Origin: Merdibacter sp965119685 | GTDB lineage: Bacteria; Bacillota_I; Bacilli_A; Erysipelotrichales; Erysipelotrichaceae | DNA length: 64,000 nucleotides | Assembly: GCA_965119685.1 (NCBI GenBank) | Contig: OZ221971.1 | Location: 744,001-808,000, forward strand | Direction of reading: 5' to 3' | Shown: positions 62,628-64,000 of the stretch, in pieces | Layout: each line of letters opens with the position of its first letter | Position numbering within the stretch: the stretch's first letter is position 1 | Position numbers and translations under genes: made by a program | The notes under the pieces: generated by a model | Databases searched by the model: none | What the model saw: the letters and a program-made list of their open reading frames with translations, nothing else | What the model was told of the DNA's origin: nothing

Positions 62628-63173
62628 TCAGCACTCTTTCGTCTTCATTTCGATGCACTGCTTCGGGCAGCTCTTCACGCATAGTCCGCAGCCGACGCAC
62701 GCCTTCTCATCCAGCTGCCAGCATCTTTTTTCACGATCCACTCGGATGGCCTGTTTGGGGCACTTTTGAGCGCACAGCGTACAGAAGACACAAGCTGCGG
62801 ATGCCTGCGGCAGGCGCTGTTCTGCTTTTGGACGCACGAAGCGCTCGCTTTTCTTTTCAACGGCCGGTGCCGGATAGCCCTGTTCCATAAACAGGCAGTG
62901 CTTGGGACAGACGTGCACACAGTTTCCGCACTGGATGCACGCAAAGCGATCGATCACCCATGTTCCTGCCTCACGATCGACGCTGAGCGCCTGTGAAGGG
63001 CAGCTGCGCGCACACAGCGTACAGCTGATGCACTGTGTGATGTCGATGCGTATATGCCCGCGCATCCGTTTCGGATAATGCGCCGTCTCCTTGGGATAAT
63101 CGAGCGTTGCCGGCGGCGACATCAGATTTTTTAATACCTCTTTGCTGAAAGCAAACAGCTTTGGTGTACGCAT
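62628..63173 (-). CDS. Polyferredoxin subunit of Ech-type hydrogenase (four 4Fe-4S motifs)
   Basis: 181 residues. Four CxxCxxCxxxCP motifs are visible: CISCTLCARSCP, CIQCGNCVHVCP, CVFCTLCAQKCP and CVGCGLCVKSCP. The first pair corresponds to EchF/NuoI/HycF; the extra pair is a C-terminal addition. Carries electrons between ferredoxin and the hydrogenase core at the membrane. Starts 4 bases after the large-subunit stop. Confidence 0.88.
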   Translation of the reverse strand: MRTPKLFAFSKEVLKNLMSPPATLDYPKETAHYPKRMRGHIRIDITQCISCTLCARSCPSQALSVDREAGTWVIDRFACIQCGNCVHVCPKHCLFMEQGYPAPAVEKKSERFVRPKAEQRLPQASAACVFCTLCAQKCPKQAIRVDREKRCWQLDEKACVGCGLCVKSCPKQCIEMKTKEC

Positions 63174-63177
63174 AAGA

Positions 63178-64000
63178 TCACCTCTCTGTACAGCTGATGC
63201 AGGGATCGATGGTGAGGATCAGCAGCGCCACATCGCCCAGCTGACACCCTTTCAGCAGATCGAGCATCCCCGGGATATTGCTGGTCGTCGGCGTGCGCAG
63301 ACGGAAGCGGTCGAGAAACTTCGTGCCGTTCCCCTTTGTGTAATAGATCGCTTCTCCCCGCGGCTGTTCGATGCGGATGAACGCTTCGCCTTTAGGAACG
63401 CCGCTGACCTTTGCGGCAATCGCGCCCTTAGGCAGCTTTCCCAACAGCTCCTCGATCAGTTCAAAGGACTGGAACAGCTCGGCGATGCGCACCTTGACCC
63501 GCGCATAGGAGTCGCCCTCCGTTGCCGTGATCGCGCCGACACTGAGATCCTTGTAAGCCGCATAGCCATACTCACGCACATCATAGTCAACCCCGCTGGC
63601 TCGCAGAAACGGGCCGACCGCACCGGCTGCATATGCCTGTTCCCGACTCAGCACGCCCAGTCCGCGCAGACGTGAATTGACAGTGATGTCCTCTAAAAAC
63701 GTTCTGGCAATCGGACGCAGCTCCTGATTCATCTCCCGTATCGTTTGCAGGATGATCGCTGCCATCTCCTCATCTATGTCTTTGCTGACACCGCCGATTT
63801 GGCTGACAGAGAAGATAATACGCCCTCCGGTCGTCAGATCAAAGAGATCCAACACCTTTTCCCGCAGCTTCCACGACTGCATGAACAGGCTCTCAAAGCC
63901 CAGCGCATCCGCCAACAGCCCCAGCCATAACAAATGCGAGTGAATCCGGCTCATCTCCATCCACAGGGTGCGCAGATAATCTGCCCGCGGAGGTGTTTCA
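63178..64000 (-). CDS. Group 4 [NiFe] hydrogenase large subunit (EchE-like), 3' part
   Basis: The gene runs off the right edge; 273 codons are present. MEMSRIHSHLLWLGLLADALGFESLF and RRGLG-like SRLRGLGVL are shared with NuoD/HycE/EchE. The C-terminus ends DPCISCTER, which keeps the C-terminal DPCxxC Ni-binding Cys pair that Complex I has lost, so this is a true hydrogenase. It ends directly after the motif, so no C-terminal processing peptide is needed, as in Ech enzymes. Probably couples ferredoxin oxidation to H2 and ion export. Confidence 0.88.
   Translation of the reverse strand, partial: ETPPRADYLRTLWMEMSRIHSHLLWLGLLADALGFESLFMQSWKLREKVLDLFDLTTGGRIIFSVSQIGGVSKDIDEEMAAIILQTIREMNQELRPIARTFLEDITVNSRLRGLGVLSREQAYAAGAVGPFLRASGVDYDVREYGYAAYKDLSVGAITATEGDSYARVKVRIAELFQSFELIEELLGKLPKGAIAAKVSGVPKGEAFIRIEQPRGEAIYYTKGNGTKFLDRFRLRTPTTSNIPGMLDLLKGCQLGDVALLILTIDPCISCTER

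Overview
The window looks like chromosome of a low-to-mid GC anaerobic Firmicute. An Erysipelotrichia-like gut bacterium is my best guess, but this rests on gene content only. The support is: strong AGGAGG ribosome sites, two complete PTS sugar operons with GntR and PRD regulators, a lysS T-box, an rsmG-noc-soj-parB cluster typical of the origin-proximal Firmicute chromosome, comF genes, and a group 4 (Ech-type) [NiFe] hydrogenase that points to fermentative H2 metabolism. No rRNA, tRNA, CRISPR array or prophage was seen.

Layout. 1-546: 5' end of a ketopantoate reductase gene and an operator-controlled small transcription unit. 547-6353: minus-strand operon for a mannose-family PTS (IIA, IIB, IIC, IID), ManNAc-6-P epimerase (NanE-like), a membrane-anchored unknown protein, a GntR/UTRA regulator and a SIS-domain sugar-phosphate enzyme. 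6651-9948: a HAD phosphatase and a second, paralogous GntR regulator, now split apart by an intact IS30-family element with a 13-bp target duplication; three identical 11-bp putative operator cores link these promoters. 10352-11839: DUF1846. 12550-17012: a two-gene McrBC-like tandem (coiled-coil AAA+ ATPase plus DUF2357/PD-D/E-xK nuclease), a probable defence system. 17212-18477: murA. 18793-21890: a LytTR regulator with a degenerate receiver, two structured non-coding transcription units with matched LytTR-type direct-repeat promoters, and an asparaginase with a decayed tandem repeat at its 3' end.

22359-25524: rsmG, noc, soj, parB. 25790-27629: DUF1287 exported protein, DUF5662, rpmE. 27755-33163: PRD activator divergent from a cellobiose-type PTS and a GH1 6-phospho-glycosidase whose acid/base Glu is replaced by Gln, as in myrosinases. 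33617-43824: aminotransferase, galE, a VanZ-RDD membrane protein, comFA-comFC-csp, a coiled-coil membrane protein, glmU-prs. 44226-53744: putative zinc-protease-like protein, polysaccharide deacetylase, DbpA-type helicase, ArsC/Spx-like protein, a cell-wall-anchored surface protein, tatD, mnmE, tsaC.

53831-56188: a short zinc-ribbon gene fragment ending in a solitary IS30 terminal repeat, then a T-box-controlled lysyl-tRNA synthetase fused to a C-terminal Trbp111/EMAP tRNA-binding domain. 56899-60980: accessory zone with a small membrane protein, an AbiE toxin-antitoxin locus whose toxin gene carries an internal deletion, and two copies of the same promoter/5' segment, one a remnant, the other heading an intact GT8 glycosyltransferase gene. 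61300-64000: nitroreductase, a TIGR04076 protein, and the 3' end of an Ech-type hydrogenase operon (4x[4Fe-4S] ferredoxin subunit and large subunit).

Most interesting: the LytTR regulator with paired sRNA-like units, the myrosinase-like E-to-Q GH1 in a PTS operon, and the McrBC-like coiled-coil tandem.
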